DNA from: Thalassovita sp.
GTDB taxonomy: Bacteria; Pseudomonadota; Alphaproteobacteria; Rhodobacterales; Rhodobacteraceae
Direction of reading: 5' to 3'
Length of the DNA: 64,000 nucleotides
NCBI RefSeq assembly: GCF_963691685.1
Contig: NZ_OY829290.1
Coordinates: 4,429,001 to 4,493,000 of the forward strand
Shown here one piece after another: positions 16,615-24,252 of this stretch. Within the stretch, counting starts at the first letter, position 1. The number at the start of each line of letters is the position of its first letter. The notes below the pieces were generated by a model, which was not told where the DNA came from, did not search any database, and saw nothing but the letters and a program-made list of their open reading frames with translations. Both the position numbers and the translations under genes were made by a program.

Positions 16615-17583
16615 ATGGAACAAACTGCTCAGGTTCCCGTCACCGTTCTCACCGGCTTTCTTGGAGCCGGGAAAACCACGCTCCTCAACCGCATTCTGAC
16701 CGAGCGGCACGGCAAGAAATACGCCGTCATTGTGAATGAGTTCGGATAGGAGGGTATCGACAACGATCTCGTTGTGGATGCCGACGAAGAAGTGTTTGAG
16801 ATGAATAAAGGCTGCATCTGCTGCATCGTCCGTGGCGACCTCATCCGCATCCTGGGCGGCTTGATGAAGCGTGCAGACAAGTTCGACGCGATCATCGTTG
16901 AAACGACCGGTCTGGCCGATCCCGCGCCAGTTGCGCAGACCTTTTTTGTCGACCAGGACGTGGCGGACCGCACCAAGCTTGATGCCATCGTCACCGTCGC
17001 AGACGCGGTCCATCTCAGCGACCAATTGGGTGAGCATCACGAGGCTGAGGAACAGATCGCGTTTGCAGACATCGTGCTTTTGAACAAGACAGACCTTGTC
17101 GAAGCAGAGGGCCTGGGCCGCGTCGAAGATCGCATCCGCAAAATCAACCCCTACGCCAAGATCATCCGTACCGAACACTGCGGCGCTGATCTGGAAGAGG
17201 TAATTGGGTTGAACGCCTTCAGTCTTGATCGGGTATTGGAGGTCGAACCAGACTTTCTGACATCAGATAATGACCATGAACACGACGATGATGTGAAAAG
17301 CCTATCGCTTACATCCGATGTTCCGCTCGACCTGGACAAGTTCCAGACTTGGTTCGGGCAGCTCCTACAGACGCGCGGGCAAGTCATTCTCCGCTCCAAG
17401 GGCATCCTCGATTTTAAGGGCGAGGATGATCGCTTTGTGTTTCAGGGCGTCCACATGCTGATGGATGGATCACCCATGGGCTCCTGGCCTGAAGGGGCGC
17501 GCCAATCGCGTATCGTCTTTATTGGCCGCGACCTCGACACCATGGGTCTCGAAGACGGCTTCAACGCGTGTCGCGCAGCATGA
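16615..17583 (+). pseudogene. COG0523/CobW-family GTPase with in-frame amber stop
   Basis: The 323-codon frame begins MEQTAQVPVTVLTGFLGAGK (Walker A), has the family metal motif CICC at residues 67-70, NKTD for guanine recognition, an HEHDDD metal-binding stretch and a complete CobW C-terminal domain. Codon 45 (16747-16749) is TAG, inside NEFG-stop-EGIDNDL, where relatives have glutamine or glutamate; CAG to TAG is the simplest change. The rest of the frame is intact. COG0523 proteins move zinc or cobalt into target enzymes in the cytoplasm. A reinitiated product from the internal ATG at 16774 would lack the P-loop, so GTPase function needs suppression. Confidence 0.85.
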
Positions 17584-18635
17584 TCGAAGAAGCCGTTCGA
17601 ACCAATCCGAGGCGCGACGGCTTTGCTTCCACCCAGTTGGAGCAAGAAGGTCTGAGCCTGGATACAGGTGCGCCAGTGACAGGTGCTGCCGTTGTGGGGT
17701 CGTCCATCGCGGCTGGATTGGGTGACGGTACAATCCTTATCTTCGAACCAGATAACCCGCCCAAAGTGGTTGAAGCCCATCACGGTGCAGTTCTTTGCAT
17801 CACAGCCGATCCAGAGACAAACTCGATCTTTACTGGCGGCGACGATGGCCGGTTTCTGAGAACCTCATTGGGCGGCAAAGTGGAAGAGATCGCGAGTTTT
17901 GGGCGCCGCTGGGTAGACTGTGTAGCGGCTGGACCAAAACTGTTCGCTTGCTCTTCCGGAAGGACTGCCACGGTATGGAGCGAAGGCGAGACGCAACCGC
18001 GTACATTCGAACACCCAAGCACTGTCGGCGGATTAGCCTTCGATGCAAAAGGACGTCGCTTGGCCGTTGGTCACTATGGAGGTGCTACGATTTGGGAACG
18101 CGGCAGTCGTCGCTGGAAATCGACCAATCTCAAATGGAAGGGATCCCATGGGGCAGTAACTTTTAGTCCCGATGGAAAATGCGTCGTCACGTCAATGAAC
18201 GAAAACGCACTACACGGTTGGCGTTTGCGCGATAAGGCAGACATGCGAATGTCTGGTTATCCAGCAAAGGTGAAAAACTTCATATGGATGGGCCGCGCAC
18301 CTTTTCTGGCGACGTCTGGGGCCGACGAAGCCATCTGTTGGCCGTTTGATGGCAAGCATGGTCCGATGGGCCGCGCACCCGCAACCTGTTGCTATGGGGG
18401 TAAGCAAGTCTGCACCGCTGTCACAGGTATGCTGGGCCACGATGCGCTCCTCGCAGGCTTTGCAGACGGGGCGGTTTTGGCCGGTCAGGCATCTGAAGAC
18501 GCCGAGGACTTTGTCGTGAAAGGTTCCAGCGGTTCGCCTATAGCTGCTCTCGCTATTACATCAGACGCGTGGCTTTTCGTGGGCGAAGAGTCTGGCCGTA
18601 TCCTTTGGGTACAACTTGGCGGAGGCAAGAAATGA
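17580..18635 (+). CDS. WD40-repeat protein of metal regulon
   Basis: A 351-residue protein from the ATG at 17580, which overlaps the GTPase stop (ATGA). It contains around seven degenerate WD40-type blades, for example GSSIAAGLGDGTILIFEPDN, LCITADPETNSIFTGGDDGR and VTFSPDGKCVVTSMNENALH, predicting a beta-propeller. No signal peptide or catalytic motif is visible. WD40 propellers act as protein-docking platforms. Its coupling to a COG0523 GTPase suggests a partner or scaffold for metal insertion. That role is an inference from gene order. Confidence 0.75.
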   Translation: MIEEAVRTNPRRDGFASTQLEQEGLSLDTGAPVTGAAVVGSSIAAGLGDGTILIFEPDNPPKVVEAHHGAVLCITADPETNSIFTGGDDGRFLRTSLGGKVEEIASFGRRWVDCVAAGPKLFACSSGRTATVWSEGETQPRTFEHPSTVGGLAFDAKGRRLAVGHYGGATIWERGSRRWKSTNLKWKGSHGAVTFSPDGKCVVTSMNENALHGWRLRDKADMRMSGYPAKVKNFIWMGRAPFLATSGADEAICWPFDGKHGPMGRAPATCCYGGKQVCTAVTGMLGHDALLAGFADGAVLAGQASEDAEDFVVKGSSGSPIAALAITSDAWLFVGEESGRILWVQLGGGKK

Positions 18636-18898
18636 AGAACATGTTTGCGCCGCGTGAACGGTCGTCAGGGCTTGCTGCAGAGATCAAAGCTTGGGTGCGT
18701 CAGCACCTCCAATTGGTAGAAGACGATCTTGTCTCCATCGCAGAGCTTAAGTGTCACGAACCCGAGTGCCCGCCGGTTGAAACAGTTGTGACAGTGCACC
18801 GGGATAAGGGCGAGCGAGGGTCGTGGAAGATCCACAAGCCTATGTCGGAAGTTTGCCAAGCAGACATAAAGGACGCGCTATCTAGTGCGAAAGCCTAG
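18632..18898 (+). CDS. Small Cys/His protein at the end of the metal operon
   Basis: An 88-residue protein starting MKNMFAPRERSSGLAAEIKA, whose ATG overlaps the WD40 stop (ATGA). The middle has AELKCHEPECPPVETVVTVH, a compact Cys-His-Cys patch that could bind metal. No named family is recognised with certainty. Four genes (Zur-like, GTPase, WD40, this one) form a tightly packed rightward operon, so participation in zinc or cobalt delivery is likely. Confidence 0.65.
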   Translation: MKNMFAPRERSSGLAAEIKAWVRQHLQLVEDDLVSIAELKCHEPECPPVETVVTVHRDKGERGSWKIHKPMSEVCQADIKDALSSAKA

Positions 18899-19023
18899 CT
18901 TCGATTGCGTGATACACATTAATGCATCAGGAAACTTAGACGGCAGTGGTTAACAACAGGCTATACTAAACCGGAATCGCCACTTTTGTTGATCCACCAC
19001 TTTCAAGCAATAAGTCCAGGTTC

Positions 19024-19215
19024 ATGAAAAATCGCAAGAGCCCATGCATCGATGTTTGTGAGTTTACAGGCCCTAGTGGCTGGTGTCTTGGCTGCGGCCG
19101 CACGCGGGAGGAATGTGCCCGGTGGAAGAAAATGAAACCCTATGAAGCAAATATTATTGAGAAGGAACTCGTCCGTCGCATGTCAAAAATAACCCAACTG
19201 CCCGAGGAGCAATAA
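19024..19215 (+). CDS. DUF1289 family protein, copy 1
   Basis: A 63-residue protein with the DUF1289 cysteine pattern: SPCIDVCEFTGPSGWCLGCG then RTREECARW, four to five cysteines that could bind a metal or Fe-S cluster. Function is unknown for the family. A nearly identical paralog lies at 25543-25737 in the same orientation, and the two enclose a 6.3-kb block. The upstream CCAGGTTC offers only a weak ribosome binding site. Confidence 0.8.
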   Translation: MKNRKSPCIDVCEFTGPSGWCLGCGRTREECARWKKMKPYEANIIEKELVRRMSKITQLPEEQ

Positions 19216-19662
19216 AGCTAGCGGGATGGGTGTGGAAAGCGCCCTAAGAAGCTGACAACGACACTTCCGCAGTCTGAATGCAGCGGTAGTATTTCCGCGT
19301 ATCGATGGTAGTTCAGCTTGACAGCGAACGATCAGTTAGTGTTTGACTGTTTAGGCAGGATTTCGATGTCCGCTCTGAGGAGACGCGCTGCATCGCTGCG
19401 ATGCCCGTGCTGCGAGAGCAAATGAATGCTGCGTTAGAAATAGCCGCATCTGCACAAGTCCGGTTTGTCCCGTTTGGCGGAATTTAGGCCGCCAAGATCA
19501 GCGTGTCCGCTTTGGGCTGGCGCCAGCAGTTGACAACCTTGGTTCGCACGCCGTTTCTCTGCGGACCCGCTGCCGCACTGCCGCATGGCGGCTTAGAGCC
19601 CAGAGTTCTGAATGCTGCGCGGTCCACGGATGTCTGGTCTTGGGTTGATATAGATACTGTCT
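19216..19662. other. Intergenic region with dispersed repeat, no gene seen
   Basis: 447 bp between the first DUF1289 gene and the PfpI-type gene. The right part is repeat copy B. The rest consists of fragments such as GATGTCCGCTCTGAGGAG and ATGAATGCTGCG that look like decayed repeats. No plausible ORF is present. Confidence 0.5.
19463..19603. repeat. Dispersed repeat, copy B
   Basis: About 141 bp running from GGTTTGTCCCGTTTGGCGGA to GGCGGCTTAGAGCCCAG. It is about 90 percent identical by eye to copy C at 21161-21299, in the same orientation, and shares its right two thirds with copies A and E. B and C bracket the PfpI and TetR genes. Confidence 0.8.
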
Positions 19663-20394
19663 TTATACTGTGAATCTTCTCCGGCTTGTTTTTCGTGCTT
19701 TGTCCAAAGCTTTCCGCCAAACTACTTTTCCAACAGCAACACCGTTCATCGGATTGCGCGAAAGGCGAGCCATTTCCGCCCGCGCTGCCGCTGATACCGC
19801 CTCGTTGGCCTTGTCCATGTGACCCGCATTCTGAGGTGGCTGAGGATCATATTCGATCATGAGTTGAATGAGTTCCGCTGTTTCGCGATCAAATAACTCT
19901 TCCACGAGTGCAAAGGCGAGATCGATGCCAGCCGAAACACCCGCCGCAGTCCACACCTTACCAGACCGCACAATGCGCTCTGATGGCTGGGGTTTGGCAC
20001 CAAGCCTTTTGAGAGGGTCCATTGCTGCCCAGTGCGTAGTGGCCGGTTTATTTTTGAGCAAGCCAGATGCAGCTAGAATTACTGCGCCTGAGCAGATTGA
20101 AGCAGTGATGCGGGTTCCATCATGGACAGAACAGAGCCATTTTGAAAGCGCACCATCACCGGCAGCCACACCGGTCTGCGCTTCCGATCCGGGCACCAGT
20201 ACGAGGTCTGGATTGAGAGTTTCGTCGAAGCTATGAGTTGCTCCAACAATCAAAATACCACGATCAGTAGCAATTGGTCCCGGTGTTTTTGCAACGAAAC
20301 GTAAATCAACGCCGGGCAGCATCTTTAGGACCTCATAAGGTCCCAGCACATCAAGGGCAGTAAAGCCAGGGTAAAGGACGATTGCAATATTCAT
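19663..20394 (-). CDS. DJ-1/PfpI family protein (isonitrile hydratase-like)
   Basis: A 243-residue member of the DJ-1/PfpI superfamily. The nucleophile is cysteine 101 in TASICSGAVILAASGLL, at the nucleophile elbow; the N-terminus MNIAIVLYPGFTALDVLGPY matches the isonitrile-hydratase/GlxA N-domain. There is no AraC-type DNA-binding domain at the C-terminus, which separates it from GlxA regulators. The gene is divergent from a TetR-family gene 90 bp away, which may regulate it. Substrate is unknown. Confidence 0.78.
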   Translation of the reverse strand: MNIAIVLYPGFTALDVLGPYEVLKMLPGVDLRFVAKTPGPIATDRGILIVGATHSFDETLNPDLVLVPGSEAQTGVAAGDGALSKWLCSVHDGTRITASICSGAVILAASGLLKNKPATTHWAAMDPLKRLGAKPQPSERIVRSGKVWTAAGVSAGIDLAFALVEELFDRETAELIQLMIEYDPQPPQNAGHMDKANEAVSAAARAEMARLSRNPMNGVAVGKVVWRKALDKARKTSRRRFTV

Positions 20395-20484
20395 AGATTA
20401 TCCCTATAAAAGCACGCTCGTACTATTTAAGCAGTGTGGTACAGTAATTTCAACAGTTTATTACTCCACAGGAAACACGCCCCC

Positions 20485-21078
20485 ATGGTAGATTATTTGG
20501 GATCAACTAAATCACAGCGTACCCGCAGACACATACTCGAAGTCGCACAACGTGACGCGAGTCTTATGGGCATAGATAGCTTGACGATTGGCGGTCTCGC
20601 CCAATCTTGTGGTCTATCGAAAAGTGGATTGAATGCGCATTTTGGGTCCAAAGAATCCTTGCAGGTAGCAGTCATTGACGCAACTGCAATGCGCTTTCGG
20701 ACGGACGTTGGTGAGCAAGCTTTTGCCAAACCTCCGGGCCATGCGCGTCTCATAGCGATCATGGAGTATTGGATCGGTTGGTCGCAACACCCCACCCGAC
20801 CCGGAGGCTGCCAATTGATCGCCGCTACATTTGATTTTGACGGCTTAGAGGGCATAGTACGCGATACTCTGCAAAACTGGATTGAGCAATGGCGTGCAGC
20901 AATAAAAGCTGCGGTTGTTGAGGCTAATGTCGTGGAAAGCCTCAACCTTGACCCTGATCGAACAGCTAGCCTCGCGTTTGGTCTTTACATGGCTCAGCAT
21001 ATGGAGCGGCTCTTACTTGAAGATGGAACCGCCGCAAAGCGCGCGAGGAACACTTGGGTCGCTGCGCTCGAAGCTTAG
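20485..21078 (+). CDS. TetR-family transcriptional regulator
   Basis: A 197-residue regulator starting MVDYLGSTKSQRTRRHILEV. The helix-turn-helix is LTIGGLAQSCGLSKSGLNAH followed by FGSKESL. The C-terminal ligand domain contains GGCQLIAATFDFD, typical of the YcdC/TetR_C_13-like group. The ATG at 20485 is preferred over the GTG at 20434. It faces away from the PfpI-type gene, with the shared 90-bp gap as its probable target. Confidence 0.82.
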   Translation: MVDYLGSTKSQRTRRHILEVAQRDASLMGIDSLTIGGLAQSCGLSKSGLNAHFGSKESLQVAVIDATAMRFRTDVGEQAFAKPPGHARLIAIMEYWIGWSQHPTRPGGCQLIAATFDFDGLEGIVRDTLQNWIEQWRAAIKAAVVEANVVESLNLDPDRTASLAFGLYMAQHMERLLLEDGTAAKRARNTWVAALEA

Positions 21079-21160
21079 GCGACCATCAACGAACAAAGAT
21101 GTCCCATATTGCGCGGGCATCCTACCTAGCAAACATTGGCGCAGCCGCAGCGAATTCACG

Positions 21161-21299
21161 CTTTGTCCGCTTGGCGGAATTTGGGCCGCCAAGATTAGCG
21201 TGTCCGCTTTGGGCTGGCGCCAGCAGTTGACAACCTTGGTTCGCACGCAGTTTCGCTGCGGACCCGCCGCCGAACTGCCGCATGGCGGCTTAGAGCCCA
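21161..21299. repeat. Dispersed repeat, copy C
   Basis: About 139 bp, from CTTTGTCCGCTTGGCGGAAT to GGCGGCTTAGAGCCC. It has the same orientation as copy B and sits at the junction between the first TetR gene and the second, oppositely oriented, TetR gene. It includes the palindrome GCCGCATGGCGGC. Confidence 0.8.
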
Positions 21300-21307
21300 A
21301 CTGGGCC

Positions 21308-21844
21308 CTAATTTGCAACGCGGCGAATGGCGGCTTCTGCAACTTGCTCGAAGATCGCTCGATTTTTTGACGTCGAAGCCACGATCATGCCGCCTTCAAG
21401 GGCGGCAACGATCAGGTTAGCGGTTTCAGCAGCATGTTCGACGCCGTGTTCGGTCAGCAGCGTTTCCAGCCACGCCTTGTTCATTTCAAAGAACGCTTTT
21501 GTACGTGCGTTCACATTTTCCGGCAGTCCAATGGCCTCGGCGCCCATTACGGCGCAAAGGCAAATGGACTCACCCAACACAAGCGCCTTTGAATAGAGCC
21601 CCACGAAAGCGTCCAGCGCCGCGCCCAGCTCGATTTGGTCGATCCTGTCGAGTTCTTCTTTAAACTGCTCCGCGTAACGCGTGACGAGGGCCTCACCGAG
21701 GTCTGGCTTGGTCGGAAAGTGGTAGTGCACGCTTGCGCTTTTGATTCCCACGTCTTTAGCCAGATCGCGGAAACTCATCTCGGCAAAGCCCACGCCTCGC
21801 ACACGCTTCTCGGCGGCCTCAAGAATTTTCTCTTTCATTGTCAT
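21308..21844 (-). CDS. TetR-family regulator of the redox cluster
   Basis: A 178-residue TetR protein from MTMKEKILEAAEKRVRGVGF, with helix-turn-helix MSFRDLAKDVGIKSASVHYH and FPTKPDL. An in-frame start 18 bp upstream is possible. It is divergent from the DJ-1, cupin, SDR and flavin oxidase genes, and two copies of one dyad (21863-21876 and 21918-21935) lie in the gap, strongly suggesting that it represses both directions. Confidence 0.83.
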   Translation of the reverse strand: MTMKEKILEAAEKRVRGVGFAEMSFRDLAKDVGIKSASVHYHFPTKPDLGEALVTRYAEQFKEELDRIDQIELGAALDAFVGLYSKALVLGESICLCAVMGAEAIGLPENVNARTKAFFEMNKAWLETLLTEHGVEHAAETANLIVAALEGGMIVASTSKNRAIFEQVAEAAIRRVAN

Positions 21845-21862
21845 GAGTCTACACTCATTCAC

Positions 21863-21876
21863 CTATCGATTGATAG
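21863..21876. promoter_or_regulatory. TetR operator 1
   Basis: CTATCGATTGATAG is a dyad with 5-bp arms; in wider form ACCTATCGATTGATAGAT. It matches the second site read on the other strand (ACCTATCAGTTGGTAGTT). It lies 19 bp upstream of the TetR start. Confidence 0.7.
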
Positions 21877-21917
21877 ATAGCCGTTGACAGAAGCAAGGTC
21901 AACCTCTAATTCAACAA

Positions 21918-21935
21918 CTACCAACTGATAGGTAG
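21918..21935. promoter_or_regulatory. TetR operator 2
   Basis: CTACCAACTGATAGGTAG has perfect CTACC/GGTAG ends and shares the pattern ACCTATCnnTTGrTAGwT with site 1. It lies 22 bp before the DJ-1-type gene start, where a bound repressor would block that promoter. Confidence 0.7.
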
Positions 21936-21956
21936 ATACAGAAAGGAACTCTGACA

Positions 21957-22658
21957 ATGGCTACTGGAAACCAACAAAAGCGCGTGCTGCTTGTGATGTC
22001 GTCGGTCGACGAGATGGGCATTTCGGGTAAGCAGACCGGCACCTGGTTCACCGAACTGGCGGCGCCCTACTACATCCTGACCGAAGCTGGATATGAGGTC
22101 GTCTTTGCCTCGCCCGAGGGCGGCGCGGCGCCGATTGATCTGCTCTCGATGAAAGCCCCCTTCACGACGGAATACACCGAACGCTTCTTCAATGATCCTG
22201 TGGCGATGTTCGCGGCTCAGAACACTCGTAAGCTGCGCGAGATCGACTGCTCGACCTTCGACGCGCTCTTTGTGCCGGGCGGCTATGGACTGATCTGGGA
22301 TCTGGCGAGCGACAGCTACGCGATCAAGATGATCCGGGACTTCTACGAAAGCGACCGGCCCGTGGCGATGGTCTGTCACGCGCCCGCCATCTTGCGCGAC
22401 ATCAAGCTCTCGAACGGCGAGTACTTGGTCAATGGCGTCGATCTGACTGGCTTTAAGAACGCCGAGGACAGCGAGATCGAGCTTCTGCATCACCTGCTGT
22501 TCTCGCTTGAGGACGAGCTGAAGGGCCGCGGTGCCAACTATATCAGCAAGGCCAACTGGGAGGCCAACGTTGTCGAGGACGGCGCGTTGATGACCGGTCA
22601 GAGCCCTGCCTCTGCACCGCCGCTCGCCGAAGCGCTCAAAGCGCGTTTGGCGGCATGA
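21957..22658 (+). CDS. DJ-1/PfpI-type protein (HchA-like)
   Basis: A 233-residue protein of the type 1 glutamine-amidotransferase-like fold. Catalytic cysteine 140 and histidine 141 lie in RPVAMVCHAPAIL, and the loop FVPGGYGLIWDLASDS is typical of HchA/Hsp31-like proteins, which act on methylglyoxal or other reactive carbonyls. An AAAGGAAC ribosome binding site precedes the ATG. It is the first gene of a rightward operon controlled from the two TetR dyads. Confidence 0.82.
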   Translation: MATGNQQKRVLLVMSSVDEMGISGKQTGTWFTELAAPYYILTEAGYEVVFASPEGGAAPIDLLSMKAPFTTEYTERFFNDPVAMFAAQNTRKLREIDCSTFDALFVPGGYGLIWDLASDSYAIKMIRDFYESDRPVAMVCHAPAILRDIKLSNGEYLVNGVDLTGFKNAEDSEIELLHHLLFSLEDELKGRGANYISKANWEANVVEDGALMTGQSPASAPPLAEALKARLAA

Positions 22659-22684
22659 ACGACACCCCATCGGGGCGGTAACAA

Positions 22685-22864
22685 ATGCCGCCCCGGTGCC
22701 TCAATGAGCGGATCATCGAAGAAACTGTCGCGGACTTTGAGCAGTTTGACATCGACCTTATTCTGCCGGGGCATTGCACCGGCTGGCGGGCAACGAACGC
22801 CCTTGAACTGTCCTATGGCGAGCGGTTGGTGCCCATCGCTGTAGGCATGAAAATCAACCTTTGA
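22685..22864 (+). pseudogene. Metallo-beta-lactamase-fold protein, C-terminal fragment
   Basis: An in-frame 59-codon piece reading NERIIEETVADFEQFDIDLI and then LPGHCTGWRATNALE, the C-terminal end of the metallohydrolases related to the methanopterin-pathway enzyme (Fwd/RFA-P-type MBL proteins), where the His in PGHCTGW is a metal ligand. The N-terminal HxHxDH domain is absent, so it is a remnant left between the DJ-1 and cupin genes. A start codon is present, but the product would not fold as an enzyme. Confidence 0.7.
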
Positions 22865-22878
22865 GAAAGGTGACAGAT

Positions 22879-23550
22879 ATGGAACTCAACGCAAACTTTG
22901 ACGAACGCGCCGTCGTGCATTCAGATAAAGAGCCCTGGGTCGCCTCGCCGATGAAAGGGGTGGACCGTCGGATGCTGGACCGGATCGGCGACGAGGTCGC
23001 ACGGGCCACCACGATCGTGCGTTACGCGCCCGGCAGCGCCTTCTCTGCTCACACCCACACAGGCGGTGAGGAGTATCTGGTGCTCGATGGCGTCTTTCAG
23101 GACGAACATGGCGATTTCCCCGTTGGCACCTATGTGCGCAACCCACCGACATCGTCGCATACCCCCAGTTCGGCCTCAGGCGCCACGATTTTTGTCAAAC
23201 TCTGGCAATTCAACATGGACGACCGCAATCAAGTGACCATCGGCTCGATGGCCGAGACGCCGCAGCCCGTCCGCGACGGCGTAGCCGAAATCCCGCTGTT
23301 TCAAGATGCTCGCGAGCGCGTGCGCATTGAGGTGTGGGACGCCAATGCCTCCATTGCGGACAACGACCACAAGGGTTTCGAGGCGCTGGTGATAGAGGGC
23401 ACATTTGTCGAAAGTGGCGAAGAGTTTGCGAAGAACTCTTGGCTGAGGCTTCCCGCGGGTATGCCCTTGAACGCAATCGCAGGTCCGGAAGGTGCACGCC
23501 TCTGGATCAAATCTGACCATCTGGCCGAGGCACCAACCGCGCCCACTTAA
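22879..23550 (+). CDS. Two-domain cupin protein (ChrR-type)
   Basis: A 223-residue cupin with two barrel domains. The first has HTHTGGEEYLVLDG (residues about 60-73), the ChrR-type metal-binding cupin motif; the second domain near residues 130-215 lacks the histidines. ChrR-like cupins act as anti-sigma partners or metal-dependent oxidative-stress sensors, but no sigma gene is adjacent and the N-terminal anti-sigma zinc domain is missing. A metal-dependent role in the same redox operon is inferred. Start ATG at 22879, in-frame alternative TTG upstream rejected. Confidence 0.78.
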   Translation: MELNANFDERAVVHSDKEPWVASPMKGVDRRMLDRIGDEVARATTIVRYAPGSAFSAHTHTGGEEYLVLDGVFQDEHGDFPVGTYVRNPPTSSHTPSSASGATIFVKLWQFNMDDRNQVTIGSMAETPQPVRDGVAEIPLFQDARERVRIEVWDANASIADNDHKGFEALVIEGTFVESGEEFAKNSWLRLPAGMPLNAIAGPEGARLWIKSDHLAEAPTAPT

Positions 23551-23565
23551 CCGGAGGAAAACGAC

Positions 23566-24252
23566 ATGGCTGCTCAAAGCGCATCCCTCGCGATTGTCGC
23601 GGGGGCCGGGGCAGGGCTTGGCCAAACCTTGGTCTCAAGCTTCAATGACAATGGCTACATCGCTTTTGGGCTGAACCGTACGGTGCCCAACGGCGCCAAG
23701 GAGACGATCCTAGCTGTGGATCTCGCGAACGCTCATCTCACCGCGCGCAAATTGCTCGATCTGAACGGCACCCATGGCGCGCCCAAGCTGGTGGTTCATA
23801 ACACAGCCAAGTTGGTGATTTCTGACTTTGAGAACACCTCGGTTGACGACTTCGAAGCAACCTGGCGGTCGATGGTTCTTTCGGCGGTGAACCTTGCCAA
23901 GGGCGTGTTGCCCGGCATGGTCGAAACCGGCGGCGGAACATTCATCGTCTCGGGCGCGACGGCCAGCTTGCGCGGGGGCAAGAACTTTGCGGCGTTCGCT
24001 GCTGCAAAGGCCGCGCTTCGGGCGCTGACACAATCATTGGCGCGGGAATACGGGCCGAAGGGCATCCACGTGGCACATGTGATCCTGGACGGGATTGTCG
24101 ACACCGAAGCCAGCCGAGACCTGCATGGCATGGACCCCGCCCGGATGATGAAACCTGAAGACATCGCGCAGGTCTATCTGGACCTCGCCAACCAACCGAA
24201 ATCTACTTGGACCCATGAGCTGGATCTCAGACCTATGGGGGAGGCATTCTGA
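23566..24252 (+). CDS. Atypical short-chain dehydrogenase lacking the catalytic tyrosine
   Basis: A 228-residue SDR fold. The dinucleotide loop is AIVAGAGAGLGQTL. Serine 129 is present in FIVSGATASLRGG, but the YxxxK motif reads F144-A-A-A-K148, so the catalytic tyrosine is phenylalanine. This matches a known SDR subgroup that lacks this tyrosine. Reductase activity by the normal mechanism is doubtful; it may bind the cofactor or use another acid. A GGAGGA ribosome binding site precedes the ATG, and the stop overlaps the next start (TGATG). Confidence 0.8.
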   Translation: MAAQSASLAIVAGAGAGLGQTLVSSFNDNGYIAFGLNRTVPNGAKETILAVDLANAHLTARKLLDLNGTHGAPKLVVHNTAKLVISDFENTSVDDFEATWRSMVLSAVNLAKGVLPGMVETGGGTFIVSGATASLRGGKNFAAFAAAKAALRALTQSLAREYGPKGIHVAHVILDGIVDTEASRDLHGMDPARMMKPEDIAQVYLDLANQPKSTWTHELDLRPMGEAF

